16,342 bases of DNA from an uncultured Eubacteriales bacterium (lineage in GTDB: Bacteria; Bacillota; Clostridia; Oscillospirales; Oscillospiraceae): positions 1-16,342 of the forward strand of contig CABSBF010000035.1 of the NCBI GenBank assembly GCA_902475855.1. Reading direction: 5' to 3'. Shown in pieces: positions 1 to 7,172 of this stretch. The stretch's first letter is position 1. Every line of letters starts with the position of its first letter. The notes under the pieces were generated by a model that made no database searches, was not told the origin of the DNA, and saw only the letters and a list, made by a program, of their open reading frames with translations. Made by a program: the position numbers and the translations under genes.

Positions 1-2
1 TT

Positions 3-1043
3 GAAGCCTGCGGCTATATGTCCCGTATCGCCTTCGTTCTTGACCGCGTGTTCCGTAAGTTCGGCCTGTCCGGCAAGTCCTTCATCCCGATGCTCATCGG
101 TGTCGGCTGCGGCGTACCCGGCGTCATGGCCTCGCGTACCATAGAAAACGAACGTGACCGCCGGATGACGATCATGACCACCACCTTCATTCCCTGCGGT
201 GCAAAGGTTCCGTTCATCGGCATGATCGCAGGCGCCCTGTTTGGCGGCAGCGCGTGGGTATCCACCTCCGCCTACTTCATCGGCATGGCCGCGATCATTC
301 TTTCCGGTATCATGTTGAAGAAAACCAAAATGTTCGCCGGCGACCCCGCTCCCTTCGTTATGGAGCTGCCCGCCTATCACTGGCCGACCCTCGGCAACGT
401 CCTGCGCTCGATGTGGGAGCGCGGCTGGTCCTTCATCAAGAAAGCCGGCACCATCATTCTCCTGTCCACCATCTTTGTCTGGTTCACCACCTACTTTGGC
501 TGGGCTTCCGACGGATTCCGGATGCTCTCCGAGGACGAGATCGACTGCTCCATCCTCGCCAAGATCGGCGGCGTGATCGCCTGGATCTTCAAGCCGCTCG
601 GCTGGGGCAACTGGCAGGCAGCGGTGGCCTCCATCACGGGCCTTGTCGCCAAGGAAAACATCGTCGGCACGCTGGGTATCCTCTACGGCGGCGGTGGCGG
701 CACCGTTTACCAGAACATCGCGCAGGCCTTCACCGGTATCACCGGCTACAGCTTCCTCGTATTCAATCTGCTGTGCGCTCCGTGCTTTGCAGCCATTGGT
801 GCAATCAAACGTGAGATGAACAGCCGGAAGTGGACCTGGTTTGCCATTGCTTATCAGTGCGGCTTTGCCTATGTCATTGCTCTGATGATCAACCAGTTTG
901 GCAGCATCTTCGTCAAGAATGCCTCCGTAAGCGTGATCGGCGTGATCGTTTCCGTCCTGCTGCTGGCCGGTATGATCTATATGCTGGTGCGTCCGTACAA
1001 GGAAGCCACCAAGCTGACCGCGAAGGTCAAGGTCACGAAGTAA
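3..1043 (+). CDS. feoB: Ferrous iron transport protein B, C-terminal part (5' end outside window)
   Basis: This is the membrane half of FeoB, the GTP-driven Fe(II) importer of the inner membrane. The reading frame is open from base 3 to the TAA at 1041-1043, giving 346 residues. The ATG at 18 is internal: the residues before it (EACGY) continue a typical FeoB Gate region. The first Gate segment is seen as GYMSRIAFVLDR, then LSGKSFIPMLIGVGCGVPG, ASRTIENERDRR and FIPCGAKVPF, with the Cys residues that line the transport path in this family. A second Gate repeat follows around TGLVAKENIVGTLG. Several hydrophobic segments alternate with these motifs, ending in a Lys-rich tail. The GTPase G domain lies upstream of the window and cannot be checked. 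A small Cys-rich membrane protein follows 42 bases later, as is common for feoB in Firmicutes. Confidence 0.95.
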   Translation, partial: EACGYMSRIAFVLDRVFRKFGLSGKSFIPMLIGVGCGVPGVMASRTIENERDRRMTIMTTTFIPCGAKVPFIGMIAGALFGGSAWVSTSAYFIGMAAIILSGIMLKKTKMFAGDPAPFVMELPAYHWPTLGNVLRSMWERGWSFIKKAGTIILLSTIFVWFTTYFGWASDGFRMLSEDEIDCSILAKIGGVIAWIFKPLGWGNWQAAVASITGLVAKENIVGTLGILYGGGGGTVYQNIAQAFTGITGYSFLVFNLLCAPCFAAIGAIKREMNSRKWTWFAIAYQCGFAYVIALMINQFGSIFVKNASVSVIGVIVSVLLLAGMIYMLVRPYKEATKLTAKVKVTK

Positions 1044-1085
1044 TCCCCTTTTCCCAAATAGTTTCAAGCGAAAGGAGTCGGTCTT

Positions 1086-1256
1086 ATGTTTGCCTGGATC
1101 GCAGAGAATCTTGCAACCATCTTAATTACCCTTGTTCTTGCGGTAATCGTCACACTCATTATCCTGAGTCTTGTGAAGAATAAGAAAAAGGGGAAAACCT
1201 CCTGTGGCTGCAACTGTGCGCATTGTGCTATGGCAGGCTCCTGCCACAAGAAATAA
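1086..1256 (+). CDS. FeoB-associated Cys-rich membrane protein (56 aa)
   Basis: A small protein with one N-terminal membrane helix (about residues 8-30), a basic stretch (KNKKKGK) and a Cys-rich tail with C40, C42, C44, C47 and C53. This layout matches the FeoB-associated Cys-rich membrane protein family, which sits next to feoB in many Firmicutes and is thought to help iron transport, perhaps by binding Fe(II) at the membrane; the exact role is not settled. It has a good ribosome site, AAGGAG at 1073-1078, eight bases before the ATG. It follows feoB directly without a terminator between them, so the two are probably one transcript, ended by the hairpin at 1265-1304. Confidence 0.85.
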   Translation: MFAWIAENLATILITLVLAVIVTLIILSLVKNKKKGKTSCGCNCAHCAMAGSCHKK

Positions 1257-1264
1257 TCCTCCGC

Positions 1265-1304
1265 AATGGGAAGTGCAGACCATCCGCCTGCACTCCCCAT
1301 TTTT
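1265..1304 (+). terminator. Intrinsic terminator of the feoB operon
   Basis: The arms 1265-1278 and 1288-1301 form a 14-bp stem with one mismatch, and a T run (1300-1304) follows at once. It lies 8 bases after the stop of the small FeoB partner gene. Confidence 0.85.
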
Positions 1305-1354
1305 ACAAAAAAGAAGCCGGCGCGCCGCAGTAAATGCGGTGCGCCGGTTCTTTT
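1305..1354 (-). terminator. Terminator of the minus-strand S-component gene (probably works both ways)
   Basis: A GC-rich hairpin with arms 1316-1329 and 1335-1348 (one G-U pair) and a short loop. Read on the minus strand it is followed by a T-rich tract (TCTTTTTTGT), and it lies just after the stop of the gene ending at 1373. On the plus strand it is followed by TTCTTTTC, so it may also back up the feoB terminator. Confidence 0.85.
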
Positions 1355-1372
1355 CTTCGCGGATACATTTTT

Positions 1373-1894
1373 TCAGGCAGAGCGGCGTGCGCGCAGCACC
1401 AGCGGGATGACCGCTGCGGCGACCGATGCGCCGATGAGCGCTGTGACAAGCTGGGGCCAGGAGAACATTGCGGTGAACATTGCCGCCTGCTTTTCCGGCA
1501 GCGTCAGCACACGGCACAGCACCTGCACAACCAGAAGATAGAGTGTCAGAAATTTTGCGCCCGCTGCGCACACAACGCCGAGAATGCTGCGCAGAAGGCT
1601 GTTCTTTTTATTCAGGAACAGCCACAGCACCAGAACCAGCACGGCATTTCCCACGGCGATTGCCGGAACAATTGCAATATTTTTCGGCCCAATACTCAGA
1701 AGAAATGCCACAAAGGGTGACACGACTGCAACGGTCAGTCCCCCCTGCCAGCCCACGACCAGTGCGGCAACGGCCAGCACACAGTTGACACAGCTTCCGG
1801 TCACAAACTGTCCGAGGCTCTTCGTCGCCCATTGCAGGACGATCAGCAGAGCCAGCAGCACTGCGGTATAGGTGATTTTTCTTGTTGCTTTCAT
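1373..1894 (-). CDS. ECF-type transporter S component family protein (173 aa)
   Basis: A hydrophobic integral membrane protein with about five to six predicted helices. The N-terminus (MKATRKITYTAVLLALL) and the small, Gly/Ala-rich fold resemble substrate-binding S components of energy-coupling-factor vitamin and metal transporters. The usual partners EcfA1, EcfA2 and EcfT are not in the window, which is normal for S components that share a common ECF module encoded elsewhere. The substrate cannot be read from the sequence. A CxxC pair (C35, C38) lies near the start of the second hydrophobic stretch. Its ATG overlaps the TGA of the upstream hydrogenase gene by one base (TGATG), so the two are translationally coupled. 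It could be another small polytopic protein; family assignment is moderate. Confidence 0.7.
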   Translation of the reverse strand: MKATRKITYTAVLLALLIVLQWATKSLGQFVTGSCVNCVLAVAALVVGWQGGLTVAVVSPFVAFLLSIGPKNIAIVPAIAVGNAVLVLVLWLFLNKKNSLLRSILGVVCAAGAKFLTLYLLVVQVLCRVLTLPEKQAAMFTAMFSWPQLVTALIGASVAAAVIPLVLRARRSA

Positions 1895-3402
1895 CAGTCA
1901 ATCAACTCGCTTCCTGTTTCACTGTAGCGGCTGTCCAGCGGGCTGGACTGATCCGCCTCTTTCTGATACTGGCCGACCACGCGGGCCGCCAGCTCGACCG
2001 GCAGGAGCGTTCCCGCGCCTGCCACGCATCCGCCGGGACAGGCCATGCCCTCCAGCAGATAACCGTTGTACTTCCCTGCCTTGGCGATCGCCATGAGCTG
2101 TCGGCATTCGCGCAGACCCTCGGCCTTTGCGGTCTTGACCTCCCGCTCCGGCGCGATTTTTTCCAACACGCCCGCGACTGCGCCCGCAACACCGCCGGAT
2201 ACCGCAAAGCCGCGGCCAGCCGCCGTGCCCTCGCGCATCTCCTCACCATCTGCAATGGAGGCAAAATCAATGTTCTTCGCCTCAAACATTCCCATCAGTT
2301 CTTCAAAGGTCAGCACAAAATCCACATCGCTGCGGATGCTCGTGCGCATGGCCTCCAGCTTCTTTGCAGCACAGGGGCCGACAAACACGACCTTGCAGTC
2401 GGGATGCTCCTTCTTTTGCAGGCGTGCAGTAAAGACCATGGGTGTGAGCGTCATGGAAATATTCTGTGCCTGGTCGGGATAGAGCTTATATACCATGGAA
2501 TGCCACGCCGGGCAGCAGGACGTTGCCATATAGGGCTGCTCTGCCGGAACCTTTTCCAAAAAGTCCCTGGCCTCCTCCATCGTGCAGATGTCCGCACCGA
2601 CGGCCACCTCCACCACGCCCGCAAAACCCAGTTCCTTCATCGCAGCGGTGAACTTTTCCGGGGTGGAATGCTTGCCGAACTGGCCGATAAAGGCCGGGGC
2701 AACGATTGCAATGACCTTTTCACCCTCCATAATCGCGCGGACGACCTGATAGATCTGCCCCTTGTCCACAATCGCGCCGAAGGGACAGTTGACCAGGCAC
2801 TGACCACAGGCAACGCACTTGTCCTGATTGATGACCGCTCGGCCGTTGGCATCCTTCTGGATGGCATCCATGCCGCAGACGGACTGACAAGGGCTTTCGA
2901 TCATGGTGATGGCGTGATAGGAGCAAGCCTTGGCGCAGCGACCGCATTTGATGCAGGCATTCTGGTCAATGAGGCTTTTGCCGTTGACAAAGCGGATGGC
3001 GTCCTTCGGGCAGACCTGATGGCAGGAGGCTGCCAGGCAGTTCTGGCACAGCTCCGTGACATGATACTGCTTTGATGGGCAGGCATGGCAGGCATAAGGA
3101 ATGATGTTGATGAGCGGCGGCTCATAATACTGCTCCGCAATGGCCGCATGGTCCATGCCCTCGGTCAGAAGGCTGCGCTGCTGCACAGGCTGCAAGGACA
3201 GGCCCATCGCCAGACGGATGCGCTCGCCCGCAATGGCACGTTCCAGAAAAATGGATTCCCGGTGCAGTGGATTTTCACCGGGGACGATAACATAGGGCAG
3301 ATCCTCTGCCTTTGTATAGTCGCTGCTTTCATAGGCCATGCGCGCGACCTCTGTAAAAACCTTCTTTCGGATATTCGTAATCAGTGACGGAATTCCTCGC
3401 AT
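1894..3402 (-). CDS. Monomeric [FeFe]-hydrogenase-like protein with N-terminal ferredoxin clusters (502 aa)
   Basis: The protein has the three H-cluster motifs of [FeFe]-hydrogenases: L1 TSCCPAW at 294-300, L2 GPCAAKKLE at 342-350 and L3 EGMACPGGCVAGAG at 451-464. The four cluster-binding Cys are expected to be C297, C344, C455 and C459. C296, the counterpart of the proton-transfer Cys of clostridial CpI, is kept, but the Met before PC in L2 of CpI is Gly here, a trait I associate with group B enzymes. The N-terminal part carries Cys sets for several [4Fe-4S] clusters: C119/C122/C127/C131, C150/C153/C156/C160 and C196/C199/C202/C206, with extra C105, C108, C172 and C176. The start at 3402 is chosen because GGAGGAG lies 7 bases upstream; an ATG 63 bases earlier has no such site. 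It probably exchanges electrons with ferredoxin to make or take up H2; a sensory role is possible. Confidence 0.88.
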   Translation of the reverse strand: MRGIPSLITNIRKKVFTEVARMAYESSDYTKAEDLPYVIVPGENPLHRESIFLERAIAGERIRLAMGLSLQPVQQRSLLTEGMDHAAIAEQYYEPPLINIIPYACHACPSKQYHVTELCQNCLAASCHQVCPKDAIRFVNGKSLIDQNACIKCGRCAKACSYHAITMIESPCQSVCGMDAIQKDANGRAVINQDKCVACGQCLVNCPFGAIVDKGQIYQVVRAIMEGEKVIAIVAPAFIGQFGKHSTPEKFTAAMKELGFAGVVEVAVGADICTMEEARDFLEKVPAEQPYMATSCCPAWHSMVYKLYPDQAQNISMTLTPMVFTARLQKKEHPDCKVVFVGPCAAKKLEAMRTSIRSDVDFVLTFEELMGMFEAKNIDFASIADGEEMREGTAAGRGFAVSGGVAGAVAGVLEKIAPEREVKTAKAEGLRECRQLMAIAKAGKYNGYLLEGMACPGGCVAGAGTLLPVELAARVVGQYQKEADQSSPLDSRYSETGSELID

Positions 3403-3444
3403 TGTTTTCTCCTCCGCAAGCTGCATAATTATAATTATTTTACC

Positions 3445-3489
3445 ACAGTCAATTTCCCGCCGCAACTGTCAATGCAGCCCTTGTGTCAA
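3445..3489. repeat. GTCAA-core direct repeats upstream of the hydrogenase operon
   Basis: Two 9-base copies, ACAGTCAAT (3445-3453) and ACTGTCAAT (3465-3473), differ at one base and are exactly 20 bases apart. A third GTCAA lies at 3485-3489. On the minus strand they read ATTGAC and lie 45 to 85 bases before the hydrogenase start, within or next to its promoter. They could be regulator sites or overlapping -35 hexamers. An AT-rich stretch (TGGTAAAAT, TATAAT on the minus strand) follows, but no single well-spaced promoter stands out. Confidence 0.4.
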
Positions 3490-3686
3490 AATTCCAGCAT
3501 TTTTTCGTCTGCACGCTGTCTGATGTCCTTCCCGCCATGGCAGGACTGCCATTGAAGCGCATGAATCTTACCCAGGCCGCCCGCAGCAGCAAGCGGTCAT
3601 GCCTTCACATGTCCGCACAAAACAGACAAATGTTTTGTTCAAAAAAACAGAAGTTTGTGCAATGCGATAAAAATGTGCCGCGGCGC
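3490..3686. other. Intergenic region without a gene
   Basis: No convincing gene was found between the hydrogenase and gdhA promoters. A plus-strand reading frame of 99 codons across 3483-3782 lacks a ribosome site, runs through the gdhA promoter and has no recognisable protein features. One perfect 7-bp inverted repeat, ACAAAAC (3617-3623) with GTTTTGT (3632-3638), is present about 50 bases upstream of the gdhA -35 box and could be a regulatory site. Confidence 0.5.
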
Positions 3687-3716
3687 TTGACAGGATATGC
3701 AAGATGGTGCTATGAT
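3687..3716 (+). promoter_or_regulatory. Sigma-A-type promoter of gdhA
   Basis: A consensus -35 box TTGACA (3687-3692) and TATGAT (3711-3716) are separated by 18 bases. The expected transcript start near 3723 leaves a leader of about 93 bases before the gdhA ATG. The leader has a 7-bp inverted repeat (GAGAAAT with ATTTCTC). Confidence 0.75.
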
Positions 3717-3815
3717 TCCTGCATAATAAAGCGGAGAAATGGAAATTATTTTCGCTATTTCTCAGCAGAATGCAATGAATAGAAGCGCATCATGCAAAAA
3801 ACAGGAGGAAGCAAC

Positions 3816-5156
3816 ATGAAAAATGCGGCGCTGCTGGACTTGATTGAACGGGTAGAAAAGCGAAACCCCGGTGAACCGGAATTTCATCAGGCGGTGCGGG
3901 AGGTTTTTGCCTCGCTGGAGCCCGTCGTTGAAGCACATCCGATCTATCTGGAAGCAGGCGTGCTGGAATGTCTGGTCGAGCCGGATCGCGTGATCAAATT
4001 CCGCGTGCCATGGACGGACGACCGCGGCCGCGTCCATGTCAACCGCGGCTTCCGCGTGCAGTTCAACAATGCCATCGGCCCCTACAAGGGCGGCCTGCGC
4101 TTCCATCCCTCGGTCTACGAGGGCATCGTCAAATTTCTCGGCTTTGAGCAGATCTTCAAAAACAGCCTGACGGGGCTTCCCATCGGCGGCGCAAAGGGCG
4201 GCAGTGATTTTGATCCCAAGGGGAAATCCGATGCGGAGGTCATGCGTTTCTGTCAGAGCTTTATGATCGAGCTGAACAAGTATATCGGTCCGAACACAGA
4301 CGTGCCCGCCGGGGACATCGGTGTTGGCGGCCGTGAGATCGGCTATCTGTTCGGCCAGTACAAGCGTCTGCACGATGAATTCAACGGCGCACTGACGGGC
4401 AAGGGGCTGAGCTACGGCGGCAGCTTGGAGCGAACGGAGGCGACGGGCTACGGCCTGTGCTACTTCACCCAGAAAATGCTGGAAAGTGCCGGAAAGAGCT
4501 TCGACGGCAGCACGGTGGTGGTTTCCGGTTCCGGAAACGTCGCGCTTTACGCCTGCGAAAAGGCGCAGCAGCTCGGCGCAAAGGTCGTGGCAATGTCCGA
4601 CTCCGGCGGCTATGTGTATGACCCGGCGGGCATTGACATTGCGCTCATGAAGCGGCTCAAGGAGGTCGAGCGCCGCCGTATTTCCGAGTACGCAGCCGAG
4701 CGCCCCGGCGCGGTGTACCATCCAGGCTGCCGGGACATCTGGCAGCTTCCCTGCCAGATTGCATTGCCCTGTGCAACACAGAATGAGTTGGACGCCGCCG
4801 GTGCACGGGCGCTGCTCAAAAATGGCTGTTTTGCCGTAGCCGAGGGCGCCAATATGCCGTCCACGCCGGAGGCGGTAGAGCTGTTCCACGAGGCCGGTCT
4901 CCTGTTTGGGCCTGCGAAAGCAGCCAACGCCGGAGGCGTGGCGGTTTCCGCTCTGGAGATGGCGCAGAATTCCATGCGCCTGTTCTGGACGAAGGAGGAA
5001 GTCGACACGCACCTGAAGCGCATCATGCAGGATCTTTACGGGCATGTGGCGCAGGCCGCGGAGGAATACGGCCGGAAGGGTGATCTGGTTTCCGGCGCGA
5101 ACATCGCAGGCTTCAAAAAGGTCGCAGACGCCATGCTTGCACAGGGCGTGTTCTGA
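3816..5156 (+). CDS. gdhA: NADP-type glutamate dehydrogenase (446 aa)
   Basis: Catalyses the reversible reductive amination of 2-oxoglutarate with ammonium to L-glutamate in the cytoplasm. It is collinear with E. coli GdhA (447 aa) over its whole length: VNRGFRVQFNNAIGPYKGG around the substrate-binding K91, LPIGGAKGGSDFDPKGKS with K127, and TDVPAGDIGVGGRE with the catalytic D167. A Rossmann-type dinucleotide fold starts near VSGSGNVA (236-243), and the end is ANIAGFKKVADAMLAQGVF. Similarity to the hexameric NADP-dependent class suggests NADPH use, but cofactor choice is inferred. The start at 3816 is preferred over the in-frame ATG at 3792 because AGGAGGA (3803-3809) lies between them at proper spacing and the N-terminus then matches the family. 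It has its own promoter and terminator, so it is monocistronic. Confidence 0.97.
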   Translation: MKNAALLDLIERVEKRNPGEPEFHQAVREVFASLEPVVEAHPIYLEAGVLECLVEPDRVIKFRVPWTDDRGRVHVNRGFRVQFNNAIGPYKGGLRFHPSVYEGIVKFLGFEQIFKNSLTGLPIGGAKGGSDFDPKGKSDAEVMRFCQSFMIELNKYIGPNTDVPAGDIGVGGREIGYLFGQYKRLHDEFNGALTGKGLSYGGSLERTEATGYGLCYFTQKMLESAGKSFDGSTVVVSGSGNVALYACEKAQQLGAKVVAMSDSGGYVYDPAGIDIALMKRLKEVERRRISEYAAERPGAVYHPGCRDIWQLPCQIALPCATQNELDAAGARALLKNGCFAVAEGANMPSTPEAVELFHEAGLLFGPAKAANAGGVAVSALEMAQNSMRLFWTKEEVDTHLKRIMQDLYGHVAQAAEEYGRKGDLVSGANIAGFKKVADAMLAQGVF

Positions 5157-5159
5157 TAG

Positions 5160-5214
5160 AAAGCCCCCATCTGCTGAAGGGTTTACCAGCAGATGGGGGC
5201 TTTGTCTTATTTTT
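5160..5214 (+). terminator. Terminator of gdhA, also facing the end of the rnf operon
   Basis: A perfect 16-bp stem (5160-5175 with 5188-5203) and a 12-base loop, followed on the plus strand by a T-rich tract to 5214. It starts 3 bases after the gdhA stop. The minus-strand operon ends at 5207, so the same hairpin probably stops both converging transcripts, although the T run on the minus side is short. Confidence 0.92.
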
Positions 5215-5734
5215 CGAACTGCAAATTGAAACATCCGTCACAGGTTTCCTGAGTCAGTATACGAAGTCCGGCCGCAAGGCAGAGCTTCTGAATTGCGGCT
5301 TCATCCTGCGTGCCCAGCCGAACGATTCCATAGGTCGTTGTGACGGTTTCCTCCGGCAGGCGGATCTCAAGATCAATGCAGAAAGGCTCGGGATAAGCCA
5401 CAGGAATGACGCAGTCCCAGAGATGCAGCTTTCCGCCGGGCTTCAAGACCCGCGCGGCCTCCGCGATGGCTTTTCTTTGCTCATCTTCCCGCATATACAT
5501 CAGTGAGAAAAAGAACGTAACGTGATCAAAGGAGGCAGCTTCGAATTGCAGCTGCGCCGCATCCATCAGGCGCAGGTCAAAATTGCCGCGCACTTCTTCC
5601 AGCTCTTCCGGGCAGTTGTCGATTGCAATGACCTGTTCCGGATAGAGCCGTCCGATGATGCCCTCACCTCCGCCGCCGACATCGAGAATGCTTCCACACA
5701 ATTCGCGCCGCAGCGTCAGAATGGAATGCGCCAT
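5207..5734 (-). CDS. Class I SAM-dependent methyltransferase, small (175 aa)
   Basis: The N-terminal motif I, ILDVGGGGEG (16-25), and the acidic residue D39 in VIAIDN mark the S-adenosylmethionine pocket of a class I methyltransferase. FDHVTFFFSLMYM (69-81) is the usual motif IV region and ARVLKPGGKLHLWD (94-107) is motif V/VI. A CxxC (C165, C168) lies close to the C-terminus. The substrate is unknown. The gene begins 3 bases after the stop of rnfB, with AGAGG about 8 bases before its ATG inside the rnfB end, so it is almost certainly the last gene of the rnf operon. It is short for the family, with little before motif I. Whether it acts on an Rnf subunit or is simply a passenger cannot be told. 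Confidence 0.85.
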   Translation of the reverse strand: MAHSILTLRRELCGSILDVGGGGEGIIGRLYPEQVIAIDNCPEELEEVRGNFDLRLMDAAQLQFEAASFDHVTFFFSLMYMREDEQRKAIAEAARVLKPGGKLHLWDCVIPVAYPEPFCIDLEIRLPEETVTTTYGIVRLGTQDEAAIQKLCLAAGLRILTQETCDGCFNLQFEK

Positions 5735-5737
5735 GGC

Positions 5738-6565
5738 TTACCTCTGCATCGCCGGGACGGCGTCCATGTCGGTGCGCAGATTGGAATCGGAGATCAGATG
5801 GCGCGGGCAGACTGCGGCGCAGCGGCCGCAGGACACGCACTTGTTGTAGTCAATGGTGGCGAGGTTGTGCAGAACGTGGATGGCATCGTAATCGCACTGG
5901 CGCTCGCACAGGTGGCAGCCGATGCAGCCGACGTCGCAGACCTTGCGCGTCAGCGCGCCGCGCTCATGGTTGGAGCAGGCGACGATGATGTCGGCATGGT
6001 AGGACACCGGGACGATGACCTTGCGCGGGCAGACCTGCACGCACTGCATACAGCCGGTGCACTTATCCGCGTCCACGCGCGCCACACCGTCGACGATGTG
6101 GATGGCGTCAAACTTGCAGACAGAAACGCAGGTGCCAAAGCCAAGGCAGCCAGAGGGACAGGCCGTAGGGCCGTTTCCTGTGATAAACATGGCCGAGCGG
6201 CAGTCGGCGATGCCGTCATAGACACCCTTCGCCAGATGGTTTTTGCCGCGGCACTTGACCATGGCGACGGTCTTTTCCACCTCCACGGCCTGCACACCCA
6301 TGACCTCGGACATCTTCTTTGCAGCCTCCGCGCCGCCTGCGGCGCACATGCCGATGGGCGCCTTGCCGTCGAGCACGGCCTGTGCATAGGCGCCGCAGCC
6401 GGCAAAGCCGCAGCCGCCGCAGTTCGCGCCGGGCAGTGCATCGGTCAGCTTCGGCAAGCGTTCATCCACCTTGACGGCAAAAACCTTGGAGGCGATGGCG
6501 AGGATGCCGCCGAACAGCGCACCCATCACGCCGAGCACCAGCACGGCATAGAGAATTTCTTTCAT
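5738..6565 (-). CDS. rnfB: Rnf complex subunit RnfB, multi-cluster ferredoxin subunit (275 aa)
   Basis: RnfB is the entry point for electrons from reduced ferredoxin into the membrane-bound Rnf complex. One N-terminal membrane helix (about residues 4-26) is followed by the Fe-S domain ANCGGCGFAGCGAYA with C49, C52, C57 and C74. Further Cys sets suited to [4Fe-4S] clusters are C136/C140/C146/C150, C169/C172/C175/C179, C214/C217/C220/C224 (with C210) and C243/C246/C249/C253. That makes about five clusters, more than in proteobacterial RnfB and in line with the longer versions of anaerobes. The ribosome site AAGGAGG lies just after the rnfA stop, 7 bases before the ATG. The order rnfC-D-G-E-A-B is the clostridial one. 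Confidence 0.96.
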   Translation of the reverse strand: MKEILYAVLVLGVMGALFGGILAIASKVFAVKVDERLPKLTDALPGANCGGCGFAGCGAYAQAVLDGKAPIGMCAAGGAEAAKKMSEVMGVQAVEVEKTVAMVKCRGKNHLAKGVYDGIADCRSAMFITGNGPTACPSGCLGFGTCVSVCKFDAIHIVDGVARVDADKCTGCMQCVQVCPRKVIVPVSYHADIIVACSNHERGALTRKVCDVGCIGCHLCERQCDYDAIHVLHNLATIDYNKCVSCGRCAAVCPRHLISDSNLRTDMDAVPAMQR

Positions 6566-6578
6566 ATCGCCCGCCTCC

Positions 6579-7172
6579 TTACTTAAATACCCGGAAGCCG
6601 GAGAAGCCCATAAAGGACAGCGCCAGCAAACCTGCGGCGATCAGCGCAATGGGGAAGCCCCTGAATGCCTTGGGGCAGTCGCAGTCCTCCAGCCGTTCGC
6701 GGACGGAGGAGAACAGAAGGATCGCCACGGTAAAGCCGATGCCGCCCGTCACACCGTAGAACAGAGATTCAATAAAGTTATAACTTTTCTGGATGTTCAG
6801 CAGCGCCACGCCCAGCACGGCGCAGTTAGTGGTGATCAGGGGCAGATAGATGCCCAGCGCCTGATACAGCGCCGGAACGGCCTTCTGCAAAAACATCTCC
6901 ACAAGCTGCACCAGCGCGGCAATGACCAGAATGAACACCAGCGTCTGCATGTACGCCAGGTTCAGCGGCACGAGCAGAAGCGCATTGACTGCCCAGGTCG
7001 CGGCCGAGGCAATGCCCATAACGAAGGTGACGGCAAGCCCCATGCCCAGCGCGGTATCCGGGCGCTTGGAAACGCCCATGAAGGGGCAGATGCCCAGAAA
7101 CTTGACAAGGATGAAGTTTTCTGCAAGAATCGCATTCAGCGCGATGGTGAAAAGCGAGAGAAATATCTTCAT
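6579..7172 (-). CDS. rnfA: Rnf complex membrane subunit RnfA (197 aa)
   Basis: An integral membrane subunit of the ferredoxin:NAD+ oxidoreductase, homologous to NqrE. About six hydrophobic helices are visible. Family marks are LAENFILVKFLGICPFMG near the N-terminus and the pair C29 and C117 (LITTNCAVLG). In the Nqr/Rnf family such Cys in the two paired subunits hold an iron or [2Fe-2S] centre inside the membrane; that role is transferred by homology. The start overlaps the end of rnfE by 4 bases (ATGA), so the two are translationally coupled. Confidence 0.96.
   Translation of the reverse strand: MKIFLSLFTIALNAILAENFILVKFLGICPFMGVSKRPDTALGMGLAVTFVMGIASAATWAVNALLLVPLNLAYMQTLVFILVIAALVQLVEMFLQKAVPALYQALGIYLPLITTNCAVLGVALLNIQKSYNFIESLFYGVTGGIGFTVAILLFSSVRERLEDCDCPKAFRGFPIALIAAGLLALSFMGFSGFRVFK

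Noticed and set aside
1882..3075. Long plus-strand open frame (397 codons) opposite the hydrogenase gene
   Set aside because: It lies fully antisense to a gene with clear motifs and has no ribosome site or family features; it reflects GC-rich codon use.
3483..3782. 99-codon plus-strand frame in the hydrogenase-gdhA gap
   Set aside because: It has no ribosome site, crosses the gdhA promoter and resembles no protein I know.
3762..5234. Minus-strand open frame of 490 codons opposite gdhA
   Set aside because: It spans gdhA and its terminator hairpin, and gdhA is aligned end to end with a known enzyme.
5522..6586. Plus-strand open frame of 354 codons opposite rnfB
   Set aside because: It is antisense to rnfB, has a low-complexity Ala/His/Asp composition typical of shadow frames, and has no start signal.
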